Below, in pieces: positions 25,219-36,282 of a stretch of DNA of 64,000 nt. Position 1 is the first letter of the stretch. Every line of letters begins with the position of its first letter. The notes below the pieces were generated by a model. The model had not been told where the DNA came from, did no database searches, and saw only the letters and a list, made by a program, of their open reading frames with translations. Both the position numbers and the translations under genes were made by a program. The stretch comes from Cryptomeria japonica (taxonomy: Eukaryota > Streptophyta > Pinopsida > Cupressales > Cupressaceae): NCBI RefSeq assembly GCF_030272615.1, contig NC_081415.1, positions 513,513,034 to 513,577,033 of the forward strand, given 5' to 3'.

Positions 25219-26149
25219 CTACTCCTCCTCTTGAACCTCCATCAAACTTCTAGACTTTTGAAGAGCTCCTTCCTCCTCAAACTTCACATCTTTGGGAATA
25301 ATAGTTTTCATGAGGGAAGGAATGTAAACACTATAGACCTTATAAGTTTCATTGTACCCAACTAGGATACCCTTCTCTATAGTTGGTTCCAATTTGGTTC
25401 TCTTCTCCACAAGAATATGACAATACACAAGGCATCCAAAGATACGAATATGCATCAAATGTAGTTTCTTCCTAGTGAACACCTCATCTAGAGTGAATTT
25501 TCCCAACACTTTCTGTGGACTCCTATTATATAGATACATGGTTATATTGCAAGCTTCTAGCCATAAAAACCAAGGCAGATCCTAATCATGAAGAATGGCC
25601 TTGGCTCCTCCAACTATAGCCCCATTTTTCCGTTCAACAACCCCATTCTATTGAGGGTTATATGGAATTGTCAACTCTTTCTTGATACCTTCCTGAGCAA
25701 TATTTGAAGGCATTCGAGGTATACTTTCCTCCATTGTCATATCTGAGTATCTTGATCTTCCTCCCTACCTGGTTCTCCACTGGAGCCTTAAACTCTTTGA
25801 ACCTATTGAAGACTTCATCTTTATTCTTCATAAATTATATCAATGCCTTCTTGGAGAAATTATCAATGAAGGTAACATAATAGTCATACCCTTTTAAGGA
25901 TGTTGTTGACATGGGCCCACATACATCTGATTGAATGTGATCCAAAATCCCTTAAGATCTAGTGTCACTTCTTGGAAAATTGGTCTTGGCATATTTCCCA
26001 AGAGCACAACCCTTGCACACCTCATGCTTTTCAACCTTCATCTGAGGCAGCCCTGCCACTATTTCCTTGAGCACATTAAGTGCTCCATGGTGAAGATGAG
26101 CCATCATCTCGTGCCACAATTCTCCAAGCCCTCTACAACCACTCACCAA
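25219..26149 (-). pseudogene. copia-1 integrase
   Basis: The GAG-pre-integrase zinc region (HEMMAHLHHGALNVL with CKGCALGK) spans 26149-25952. The core with DVCGPM and KILRYDNGG follows, then the tail PQKVLGKFTLDEVFTRKK with RIFGCLVYCH at 25539-25400. Frame changes occur in the core near 25700. Confidence 0.85.
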
Positions 26150-26640
26150 TGCATGTGCTAGTGCAAACTGTAACTAAAACAAGCTACCACACCTAACTCC
26201 AATCACTTTTTCTACCTTGGAGTTCTTTGGATGGATATAGACTTTGCCCTCTTCAAAGGTCATGATGCAACCCTTGTCCTCTAAAGTAGAAACAAAGATT
26301 AAATTATTTGTCATGCCAGGGACATACAACACGTCCTCCTCCAATAGAGGTTTGCCAAACTCCCTCTACAACTTGATTGTGCCTACACCAGTTGCTTGGT
26401 ACTTGCCATTGTCTCCAAGCTCAATACAGAGATCTAGCTTTTTCTCCTCCAATTTGGTGAAATGTTCTTTTACTCCTGTCATGTGGCACGAAGCCCCACT
26501 ATCAATATACCTTATACTTTTGGCAATTGAACTTGAGAGACATGCAATGAGTTAAAAATCATTCTCAAACCGTGTTGTAAACTTGTCCACCTTTGCTATA
26601 GCCACAACTTACTTCATTTTCTTGGCCTTATTTTTCTTAT

Positions 26641-27294
26641 TCAGGCATTGACTAGTGTAGTGATCCATCTAATAGTAGCAAATTTTTTTATCTTACTCAT
26701 GTCTTTCTTCTTCCCATCCTTGGAAGAAGACCCTTCAATTTGCCCTTTATCAATTTTTTGCTTGTCCTTGCTTGCAAGAGCAAGATTTTCTTCATCTTCA
26801 ACCTTCTTTGACAGACTTGCTCGATGAAAATTTTCACGGATCTCCTTGTGGACAAAATCATCCCAAAGCTCACCCAATTAGGTAGGCAATCTCTACCAGC
26901 CAACTCATCCCTGACTTGTGTCAATCTGGACAAGCAAGAGGTCACACTCTCGCCCTTGGATATTATGCAACTTGTCCTTGAGCATCATCTTATGATTTTC
27001 ATAGTTGCTCTGATAGAGTTTTGTGACTGTATCCCACATTTCCTTGGTGATGTATTTCCTAGATAGATGAGGAATCAAATGATCTTTCACCCCATCAAAG
27101 ATAATCCTCTGAGCCTTGGCATCCTTGATTTCATGTGAATCTAGGGCAATAGGATCATTTACTAGAGGACTCACTTCTTTACTAGCATAGGTCCACAACT
27201 TATTCTCCTCAAGAACGGATGTAATCCAAACCTTCCACTGTAAGAAGTTAAATGCACCTTCAAGCCTATCCTGATATCGAACATTGGTTGCCAT
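26641..27294 (-). pseudogene. copia-1 gag
   Basis: Starts at MATNVRYQDRLEGAFNFLQW (27294). This is the typical copia gag opening, with W-K-V-W soon after the start. The conserved W-D-T-V-T-K-L-Y block (about 27050) is a UBN2-type feature. A frame change near 26900 leads into a Lys/Asp-rich tail. The zinc knuckle expected near 26650 is not intact. Confidence 0.8.
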
Positions 27295-27380
27295 TGCAAA
27301 ACAAAACCCTTAAAGAAATTGAAAGTTGAAACCTGAAGAAATCTGTGAAACAAAACTTGGCATCATATTCAGAGTTTATA

Positions 27381-27392
27381 GCTCTTATACCA
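27381..27392 (-). promoter_or_regulatory. copia-1 primer binding site
   Basis: Minus-strand TGGTATAAGAGC: the initiator tRNA-Met complement with one change (C to A at position 7). It directly abuts the 5' LTR. Confidence 0.8.
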
Positions 27393-27927
27393 TGTTAATT
27401 TCTATAACCCAACAACAGATCAAGTTTTCAACAAATATCATAGAAAAGGAACTATATGATTTGTAACAATTAATACACTGTGTTAATTAACAAAAAATGA
27501 ATAGTCAAAGAAAATTTAAATGAAACCAAACAAATGAACACAGATGACATTGATATACCAAGGAAACCCCAATGCGGGGAAAAACCTACAAATGTTGAAT
27601 CTTCTATTTAGCTTCTAGAAAAAACTTTCCTTTCTAATACAATCCTAGGAAAAACACATCAACTATGCGAGAGAAGTGAAACTTTCCTCATGCAACACAT
27701 CCTAAGAGAAACTTTCCTTACATGATGCAAACTGGAACTTTCCTTACATGAAGCAAGATGTTGTGTCCCACATAACTAAAATTATCCAAACATAAAACTG
27801 CTCTTGGTGTAAACCTACAACTCTAAGAAATATTCTATTTACAAAATAGAAAACATTCTCCTGCTGAACATTCAACCCAAGCTGCACTTAAGCAACTTCC
27901 ACAACCACACCTTCTGAACTATAGAAA
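27393..27927 (-). repeat. 5' LTR of copia-1
   Basis: Aligns with 22927-23424 from GAAATTAACA outward. It holds an extra segment of about 60 bp near 27771-27830 and lacks the terminal TGTTCAT, so its outer end is eroded or deleted. Confidence 0.8.
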
Positions 27928-28119
27928 CTTAATAAAATATATGTATCAATATGTTTTAATGGAGACCTATAACATGTTCCAAAGTGTTGTTATGGCACGG
28001 GATGGAAGGAAGTTGGTAAAGAATGTTGAATTTAGTTTTATGCCCAACAAAGCGCATTTTCTCAATAATTTACCCGAGCTTTCCAACAAGTCCAATCTAT
28101 AAAGCTTATGATCAGTGCA

Positions 28120-28300
28120 TACCAATGAGACCACCTACCCTAGAGGCGTTTTGTCAAATAGAAAACATGCATTGTCTAGGCATCTTCAATCCTTAAATAC
28201 ATTGATGTCTATGTGTGACAAACCAAGCACATTTGTTTGAATGTTTCTAAAGACTTGCTAATGCACTAATTTTATTTTCATGCTACGATAACACATTCAT
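28120..28300 (-). pseudogene. PPR fragment
   Basis: The minus-strand piece SKSLETFKQMCL (about 28259-28226) is the A-L-E-T-F-x-Q-M type end of a PPR motif. Only one motif is readable. The bases before it (27928-28119) hold nothing recognisable. Confidence 0.4.
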
Positions 28301-28440
28301 GAGGCTTTGGGGAATTCTTACAAACAAATTAAGTGCATTTTTTACGATTCCACACTTCGCGTGACTATTCATATTTCATGTGGAACATCTTAAATCACAC
28401 ACATTAAGACTGGTCAGTATCCATATATATATATATTTGT

Positions 28441-28610
28441 TAAAGAAACTCAGCAAAAAAGTTTGTGGAAACATAGACAAGGCACATGAGCTATTTGCCA
28501 AAATGCCTCAAAGAAATGTGTTCTAATGACATGTTGTGATGCTATGTTATACACAAATGGTTTGTTGAGAAGGTTTATGAAACATTCGAGCTAATGTAAC
28601 TTTTAAGCCT
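28441..28610 (+). pseudogene. PPR fragment, plus strand
   Basis: GNIDKAHELFAKMPQRNVF followed, after a frame change, by VEKVYETFELM. These are consecutive halves of PLS-type PPR repeats. It is opposite in strand to the neighbouring PPR scraps. Confidence 0.6.
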
Positions 28611-29515
28611 TAAATCACACACACTAAACAAAATATTACGTCTAGAGGATGTTAGTCAACTCTAAGTGTTTAACACTTTAAAGTGTAGAAGTGTATTCTT
28701 AGTGTGACTGTTTCACAAGATTGCTTGGTTTATGTCATCGTTTAGCATGAAAGGGGCTAAAATCAGTCCACAACCATGCTGAGGAAAGGAAAAGAACCCA
28801 CCAGTATTTGAGTTTTATAACAATAGATTTCCTTCTTGGTACTTCTTGTATTATCCAGTGAATGAATGATTTGATGATAACCTATGATTTTTATCCTCTA
28901 ATTTCTCTCATTCAGTCAATTTGTGGTGCAAGGACATACATGTTAGTTGTAGGTTCTAGATTGTGTTAGTTGATTTTAATTGCTTGAAGTTGTGAAAACC
29001 TGTTGGTTTCCTTCATGCATGCATTAAATTCATCCCTTTCTAAGAAATGTTTATGCATCTGCATGTTCAATTGAGTTGTGAGATTCAAGCTTATTTGTTG
29101 GAAGGTTTTTTTGAGTTTTGTGGTTACATATTTCAGATAAAAAATTATTTGGTGCATCACCCCATTATGATAGATTTTCAGTTACATGCAATCGTTCTAT
29201 CCCTTTTAATATAAAAAAAAAATTCAGAAGATTCACTAGGCAGAAAGCTAGCCTGATCTCCGGAGATTCATCTTCACTTTGAGCAACCCACAAGCTCGAA
29301 GGTGTTTCTGTGTTTCACAGGATTGCTTGGTTTCACACTTAGCATCACGGGTGCAATCCTTCATGACAACAGTGACAACATACATTAAGCAACACAATAA
29401 GCCTAAAAAATATCAGTCAACTCTGAATATTTAACACTTTTAAGCTTAGAAGTATAAGCTTAATGTGTGTGATTTAAGCAATTCCACATTGCACTACTTT
29501 ATACACACCAAATGT
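28611..29515. other. Intergenic, nothing recognised
   Basis: No coding family or repeat boundary seen. The sequence GGATTGCTTGGTTTC-type is similar near 28720 and 29322, a weak internal repeat. Confidence 0.4.
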
Positions 29516-29519
29516 ATTT

Positions 29520-29610
29520 GTTTTGTTTCGAAATTTCTAAAGCCTTTTCAAAAAATTCATTTCTTGTATATCCAACAATTGTGCTTTCCATGAGATAACA
29601 TGTTTTTGCA
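29520..29610 (-). pseudogene. PPR fragment
   Basis: Minus-strand MESTIVGYTRNEFFEKALEI corresponds to the W-N-x-M-I-x-G-Y-x-x-N-G-x-x-E-K-A-L block of PPR repeats, with the tryptophan lost. Confidence 0.6.
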
Positions 29611-29989
29611 TCCTGTGTCGTATCCCTGTTTCTAAATGTTCTTTGTCTGAAGCTTCTACATTAAGAGTACATGTTTGTGATTTAATGTTTTGTGCAGACA
29701 GGGAGAGTGTTAGCAAAGATTGTTGAATCGGCTTTTAGGTTTACCGTTTGCATTTGCTTCAAATTTCTAAATTGTTTTCAGTATATCTATTTTGTATATA
29801 ACCTCTGCATAAATTTTCCAGAAGAATATTTGAAGACACTGCGTGGTACAACTCGCATGCTTTCTATGCTTTCACATTTTGCCCACAAGTTTACCAAGGT
29901 AAATGATACTTCAACATTCAATAAAAATCTTGTTATAACTTGTTGGTCGCGCGTGGAGAGAAGAATGGGATTTGGCCATGCATTGACTA

Positions 29990-30400
29990 ATTACAGTTGC
30001 TTGAAAGTTTTTAAAGCCTCTTTGACATATTCATTTTCTGCGAATCCATAATCATTGCATTTATTTTTGAGATGGCAATATCTTAGAGGCGTCCTAATAA
30101 ACATTCACACGCACTGCCTCGCGAATGCTTCCATATTTGCATAGCTGCATTTTGTCAAACAACTCGCACAATATATGTGTTTCAACATTTGCCATTAGTT
30201 GATTGATTTCTTTGTGGACTTCTGTCAAACATTAGGTGCCTTGTCTCTGCTTTACAACAAAAAGGTGCATAACTCATTCTGAAGCTCTCTGTTTTCAGCA
30301 CAACAATTGATGAAGGATGTACAGCTTGGATTTTCACGACTGAGTTGCATTGTTTTAAAGCTTTTTCAACAAAATAATTATGTGCATACAGCTGCAATCA
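29990..30400 (-). pseudogene. PPR fragments
   Basis: Frame 30397-30182 on the minus strand contains YAHNYFVEKALKQ and HLMFDRSPQRNQ. Farther along are ELFDKM (about 30155) and FAENEYVKEAL (about 30045-30013). All are eroded PPR-repeat blocks in more than one frame. Confidence 0.55.
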
Positions 30401-30424
30401 TTGTATATGTGATGTGAAAGATTA

Positions 30425-30840
30425 TGATAATAATTTAAAACACTCACAAAATAGAAGTCATCAATTGAGAAGAAGATTAAATATTATTGATATGAAAAAC
30501 TTAATTAAAAATTACAATAAGAATGATTACATTTATAGACTCCTCAAGTCTATGAAAAAAGAAAAGTAACTAAAAAAACTAATAGTAGTTTTGTCATTGC
30601 ATAGATAACAGCTTCTAAAAACAAAACCCACTATTTAGACAACAATTTCTAAAGACTAAAAAACTATCAAAAACTAGACTAATGTATATCTTAGCAGTTT
30701 CTAAATTGCTAGTTTATTAACAAAATGAAAACACATTCTAAGTAGTTTCTACCAAGTCTTGATCTCTATGACATCATTCTAATCTTGAGTTTAATATCCA
30801 ACTTAGCGATCTCTAGAACAACATTCTATTCTTGTCTTCA
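30425..30840 (-). repeat. 3' LTR of copia-2
   Basis: Minus-strand start TGAAGACAAGAATAG at 30840; ends at 30425. It is colinear with 33210-33625. Confidence 0.85.
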
Positions 30841-31125
30841 ATCTCCCCCTGAATGATCAATGTAGGTGAGTCCCAATTGATGTCTAAAGGGAGTAAAAGT
30901 AGACATAAGAAGAGCTTTTGTGAAGATGCCAACGACTTGCTTAGATGAAAGACAGAACTGTAACTCCACTTGCCCATCTTGAACCAAGTCACAAATGTAA
31001 TGATGTCGGATCTCTATGTGCTTTGTTTTAGCATGAAACACAAGATTCTTTGTCATGGAAATAGTTCTATTGTTATCACAATAGATGATGGCTAGATGTT
31101 GTTGACCCAAATGTAGATCTTTCAA
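30841..31125 (-). pseudogene. copia-2 RNase H tail
   Basis: The minus-strand open piece has LAIIYCDNNRTISM, NLVFHAKTKHIEIRHHYI and VGIFTKAL, the usual end of copia polyproteins. The E-A-E-Y box lies upstream in decayed sequence near 31170. Confidence 0.85.
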
Positions 31126-31353
31126 TATCCATCTAATCCAAACTGCTTGAGTACATGTTGAGGTGGTTACAATGTTTTCTACTTTTGCTCAAGAAAGAGT
31201 CATGGTTGCCTGTTTCTTGCTACTCCAAGAGACAACTCCAAAACCAAGTGAAAAAAAAAATCCAAATGTAGATTTTCTATCATCCACTGAACCAGCCCAA
31301 TCAGAATCTATGTAACCAACTAACTCAAACTTTTCAATGGGATAATAATGAAT

Positions 31354-32058
31354 TCAAAAGTTTTGTGTACCTTTCACATGCCTCATGATTCTTTTAGGAG
31401 CTTGCCAATGAGACTCATGTGGATCTTGCATGAATCGAGAGATGAGGGTCACAGTATACATAATATCGGGTCTACTAGTTTTGAGATACATGAGGCTGCC
31501 AACCAAAGTTCTATACAAAGTAGCATTAACCTTGGGACTTTTATCTTCTTTGTCTAATATTTCACCAAGTTCTATGGGGGTTGCAAGTGCTTTGCATGCC
31601 TCCATTCTAAAAAAATTAAACAAATCAACAACATACTTGGTTTGGGAAACATATATACCTTTTGATGTTTTTTGTACCTCCATACCAAGAAAATAATACA
31701 TGAGTCCTAGATCTCACATTTCAAATTCTTGTTTCATTTCTTCTTGAAACTTCTACATGGGAGTTTTGTTTTTACCTATATAAATAAGATCATCAACATA
31801 AAGGAAAACTATGAGAATATCATTACCTATACATTGGACATACAAGGCAGGCTCTGAGTAGCTTATGTTGAATCCTTTCTTCATGAAATAACTATCAATC
31901 CTAGCATACCATGCACAAGGAGCTTGTTTTAACCCATAAAGAGTTTTCTTGAACTTGTAGACTAAGAGTTCTTTTCCTAGAACTTCATAAGCCATAGGTT
32001 GTTTCACATAAACTTCCTCATCTAGATAACCATTCAAAAATGTTGATTTAACATCCAT
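31354..32058 (-). pseudogene. copia-2 reverse transcriptase
   Basis: Open piece 32058-31753 has MDVKSTFLNG, YGLKQAPCAWYARID and the catalytic FLYVDDLIYIG. Piece 31701-31354 continues with MYYFLGMEV, GSLMYLKTSRPDIMY and the connection region. A few stops occur between and after these. Confidence 0.85.
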
Positions 32059-32465
32059 CTAAAATATTGATCACTGGAATTATGCTGCGATCGAAAATAT
32101 AATCTTGACTATATCAAGTCTAGCCATAGGAGCAAAAGTCTCTATATAATCCACTCCAGGAGTTTGTGCAAACCCTTTGGCAACTAATCTTTCCTTATGT
32201 CATTCCACTAAACCATCTACATGATATTTCAATTTATATATCCATTTCACACCAATCACCTGCTTATCTTTGAGAAGTTGGATAAAATCCCAAGTATTGT
32301 TCTTATGAATGAAACTCATCTCGTCATTCATAGCATTAAATCATACAGGTTCTTTTATTATTTCTTCCTATACACTAGACAATTCGAATTGAATTGTACT
32401 AAGCACAACAAAATTAACAACTGGAGTTGTATTTATGTACTCCTCTGATAAATATCAACTAAACT

Positions 32466-33195
32466 TCATACCTTTCTTGAATTTGATGCCGAAGGTGATG
32501 GTGGAGGTGAATATTCGATTGAGTTTGTGCTACTTGAAGAAATAAGTGAGCTTGGAGGACTAGAACTGGAGCTTGAACTTCCACTTGAGCTTTTAGGGAG
32601 AGGAGGAACACTATTATATTCCATGTTTACGATTATTGATGAATTTTGTTGTACATTATCTTTCCATTGCCATACTCCCCTTTCATAAAAAATCACATCC
32701 CGGCTAACAATCCATTGCTTTGTATCAGGATTATAGCTTCTATATCCTTTAGTTGTAGTAGAATATCCCACAAAGATACAAAGTTGGGATTTGGCATCCA
32801 ACTTCTTCCGCTTTTGAACTGGAACATGCACATATGCCAAGCAACCAAAGACATGAAAAATGAGCCACTGAAGGCTTGTGACCACTCCAAGTTTCCTTTG
32901 GAGTTATGTTTTGAATTTATTTTGTGGGCCTTCGAATGAAAATATATACAGTAGTCACAACTGCTTCTCTCTGAAAATTATTTATAAGATTCTTTGTTTG
33001 CATCATGCTTCGTGCCAATTCCATAATGGTACGATTGTTTCTTTCAGCAATACCATTTTGCTGTGTATATGTGGTAGTAAGTTGTCTTTGTATGCCATTC
33101 TTAATACAAAAACCAACAAACTCATTAGAGGTAAACTCTCCCCCTCTATCTGCTCTAAGTATCTTAATAGGATACCCACTCTTCTTTTCAGCCAT
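32466..33195 (-). pseudogene. copia-2 integrase (core and C-terminal part)
   Basis: Piece 33195-32917 has KILRADRGGEFTSNEF and QLTTTYTQQNGIAERNNRTI, the second half of the integrase core. Piece 32885-32466 has HVFGCLAYVHVP and GYRSYNPD, then a Ser/Pro-rich linker. The first catalytic aspartate and the zinc domain are gone with the upstream deletion. Confidence 0.85.
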
Positions 33196-33209
33196 TACTT
33201 TAAATATTA

Positions 33210-33625
33210 TGATAATAATTTAAAACACTCACAAAATACAAGTCATGAACTGAGAAGAAGTCTAAATATTATTAATATGAAAAACTTAATTAAAAATTAC
33301 AATAAGAATGATTACATTTATAGACTCCTCAAGTCTATCAAAAAAGGAAAGTAGCCAAAAAAACTAATAGTAATTTCGACATTGCATAGACAATAGTTTC
33401 TACAAACATAAACCAATATTTAAACAACAATTTCTAAAGACTAGAAAACTATCAAAAACTAGGCTAATGTATATCTTAGCAGTTTCTAAACTACTAGTCT
33501 ATTAACAAAATTAAAACACATTCTTAGTAGTTTATGTCAATTCTTGATCTCCATGGTATCATTCTAATCTCGAGTTTCCTCTCGAACATAGCAATCTCCA
33601 AGACAAGATTATATTCTTGTCTTCA
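33210..33625 (-). repeat. 5' LTR of copia-2
   Basis: Same 416-bp length as 30425-30840 and colinear with it. By eye the two differ by scattered substitutions. Confidence 0.85.
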
Positions 33626-33639
33626 AGATGGGCTATGAT

Positions 33640-33840
33640 GGATACGTAAAGAGGATATTGTCAAACAGTTTACATTCCTTCTCTTGTCTTCATAATGGTA
33701 TTTCCATCAAGGGTCTCTTGAATTTTTTAAAGCCTCCTCAACAAATCATTTGTGCATATCAGATATTTTGGTTCCCAAATTTGAAATATAAAAAAAATGC
33801 CCTTCATTATGCTTTGAAGTGTTAATAACCTGTTTGTCAA
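33640..33840 (-). pseudogene. Possible PPR fragment
   Basis: Minus-strand YAQMIC and, one base out of frame, EEALKNSRDP resemble the Y-A-Q-N-G / E-E-A-L block of PPR repeats. Weak on its own; supported by similar scraps nearby. Confidence 0.3.
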
Positions 33841-33969
33841 TTTCCACATTGGTATGATTGGTAGGATACTAATTTTACAATTGTCGATTGCATCAGCTTT
33901 GAAGCTTTAAACATGGTTATAGATCCAAAAACCCAAGAAGTTCATTAAGTTTCAACAAATGTGCAAATG

Positions 33970-34320
33970 AGCTTCAAGGGATTAACCAGTTAATGGTTAA
34001 TCATTTGGAGTTTTTTGCATGAAATGAGAGTAACTATTAACCATTAACTACTCAAAGGTTAAGAAATTTAAACTTTTTGTGTAAGATAAGAGAGGATTAA
34101 CCATTAACTTTGGAAGAGGTTAAGCTATTCAAACTTTTTGCACAAAACAAGGGAGGGGAGTAACCATTAACTTTGGAAGAGGGTAAGGTATTCAATTTTT
34201 TTTTGCAAAATAAGAGAGGGGATTAACTATTAACTTTGGAAAAGGTTAAGGATTGGAAACTTTTCATGCAAAATGACAAAGTGGATTAACCTCTAACTAG
34301 TTTTATGGAATAATTAACTT
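33970..34320. repeat. Minisatellite, about 64-bp unit, 5 degenerate copies
   Basis: Units share GATTAACCATTAACTTTGGAA and AGGTTAAG...TTCAAACTTTTTGC. Starts fall near 34030, 34094, 34158, 34219 and 34282. No ORF. Confidence 0.8.
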
Positions 34321-34439
34321 TCAAAAATTTCACTCCAAGTTATTAAAATGGGAGAAATAATAAACTAAATAATGAAGAATATTAAAGTTGTTTTATTTTA
34401 ATAATTCAATATTTTCTCATTTACAACATAGAGGGCCTT

Positions 34440-35540
34440 GATCTGGAAATCCGCCTTGAGCTTATGATTAAAAAGATGATTGACATATAAGAGATTTTTT
34501 TTTAAAACTTGAAACATAGAGAGCCTTTGTGAGTGTACAACTTCTCATCTTGAGAGGAATGGTGACATCTCCCATTCCTTCTACAACATACTCTTTATTA
34601 TCCACTATCATAATCTGTTCTCCAGTGCATTGATCGGTTATTTTATCAAACGTCTCTCTATTGTCCATCATATTTTTGTTAGCATCATATTAAATGGACA
34701 AAACATCTCTCATGGGTTGTGAGGTTTGAGAGACAAGAATGCCAATTTGATTAATATTGTAATTATTTATATCTAGTATATCCTCATTAGATGTATCATC
34801 TTTCTAGGTTGCAACATATCCTCTATGCTTTCGCTAGTGAGGATGTCATCTCAACTACAAAGAATCACCACCACTTTGATGTGCCTTGTTTACTAGAATT
34901 TTCTTGAATAAGCCAATATACCAATAATGATCAGTGTCATGCATGTTGGTATTACAAATATGGCACCATTTATTATTCTTCAAAGGCTTCTATTACTATT
35001 GTTTCTATTTTTGTGAGGGACCATTTCATTGCTTTTGACCATATTATTGTCTCAAAGTCAGTGTCTTACATTCAAAGTCATCTTTTAATGACTAGATTTC
35101 TCTTTATTATTAAATTAAACTCTCCAATTCTTCAAATGAAACCTTCTTGGTGATCTTCAATGTTGTGATGGAAGTCTTGAACTGGGAAGGAAGATCTCTC
35201 AAATTGACTGAGATCATAAATTTATATTTCAATTTCTCTCCAAGTGTGACAAGATCTACTCAAAGCTTAGACATGTGATGTAAGAATTTCTCAACTTTCT
35301 TTCTATATTTCATATTGAGTCTATGAATCTTGGACTAGAGATGAAGGATGTTAATCTAGTTATTTTCCTTTAAGGTGATGGATAGTGTATCCCAATCCTC
35401 CTTTGTCACATTTTGAACATGTGGTTGAACCTTGTTAGTGATGTTAAGCATTATAAACATAAAGGCTTTTTCATTGGCCTTTTCAAACTTCTTACATTCA
35501 TATGATTCATTTGGATGACTACATTAGTTGTGATCTCCCA
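34440..35540 (-). pseudogene. Orphan Ty1/copia gag and protease-region remnant
   Basis: Read on the minus strand from 35540. A gag body includes KFEKANEKAFMFIMLNI and EDWDTLSITLKE. A damaged zinc finger follows (CHICNTNMHDTDHYW), then piece 34671-34468 with MIVDNKEYVVEGMGDVTIPL and ALYVSSFKKKSLI, which is the stretch around the copia protease. No integrase or RT follows. It is in the same orientation as copia-2, which lacks exactly this half, but an LTR and a minisatellite lie between them. Confidence 0.6.
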
Positions 35541-35825
35541 TAGCTATTGAATGTAAAGAATCATGCACATATTTATCTTCCACATAACATAAATAGGCCC
35601 TTTTATGAGAACTTAGGAGTACACATGATAAAACCAGAAAAGGAATGTGTCAAGAAAATATTAATTTTATTATATTTTGACATACACATGTTATCTTGGT
35701 ATACACTATTGGAAAGAGACATAACATTAATGACCAAATGTTGTCAATGATGGCAACTTGAGTCAGATATCCAATCCTTAGTTCATGATTCATTCATTCC
35801 AGAAGACTGATTGAGGTCCAATCAC
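35541..35825. other. Intergenic, nothing recognised
   Basis: Upstream of the orphan gag; may be its leader. No LTR pair found. Confidence 0.3.
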
Positions 35826-36075
35826 TAGTACATTCGGAGCTGATTTCCGACATTTGTTTGTTAGATTTTCAATGAATTTTTGTCGGAGTGTCGACCAAAT
35901 CCACCGTCAAAAACTTGGCATCGGATTGGTCGACGATGCCATGCCCATCGAAAATTCGACAATCCAATGGACTCTACCGACAGTCAAAGAAGTCGTCGGT
36001 CGAAAGCTTGGTATTCGTCGTAATTCCAACGATGACCATTTTTATAAAAAAAAGTAAAAATTATCATCGATATAA
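35826..36075. mobile_element. CACTA-type transposon end (candidate)
   Basis: Starts CACTAGTACATTCGGAG, preceded by AAT as a possible 3-bp target copy. The next 200 bp are dense in GTCGG / TCGAC / CCGAC-type words in both orientations, as in CACTA subterminal regions. The opposite end was not found. A CACTA-transposase-like gene lies at 54.1-55.3 kb. Confidence 0.5.
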
Positions 36076-36282
36076 AAAAAAATAATACCTGAGAAAAGCC
36101 CTTTTGGTTTCTAATTTGGCATTACTGTACTATTCACTTAAGTGATGGGTCCATTTATCATAAAAGTGTTCTCCCCTTGTCATTTACCTAGGCGGTCCCT
36201 TTAAATATTTTATTCTTGTTCGCTTTTAATCTGCCTTTTCTAATGTCCGTCGGGCCTTATAAGTATCATGCGATTTTTTGTT

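Larger units (their letters stand above)
22927..27927 (-). mobile_element. Nearly complete Ty1/copia retrotransposon (copia-1)
   Basis: Minus-strand element of about 5 kb with direct LTRs at both ends, an initiator-Met-type primer site next to the 5' LTR, gag, integrase, RT and RNase H in copia order, and a purine-rich tract before the 3' LTR. Many nonsense codons and some frame changes show it is dead. The outer tip of the 5' LTR is degraded, so no target duplication can be confirmed. Confidence 0.9.
30425..33625 (-). mobile_element. Ty1/copia retrotransposon lacking gag and protease (copia-2)
   Basis: Two 416-bp LTRs flank a minus-strand interior that begins directly within the integrase core, 15 bp from the 5' LTR. 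Gag, protease and the primer site are deleted. Integrase, RT and RNase H follow in order, and a GGGGGAGAT polypurine tract abuts the 3' LTR. The flanking 5-mers (GATTA and GATGG) do not match. Confidence 0.85.

Noticed and set aside
29692-30051. 119-residue plus-strand frame
   Set aside because: It overlaps minus-strand PPR remnants and shows no family landmark of its own.
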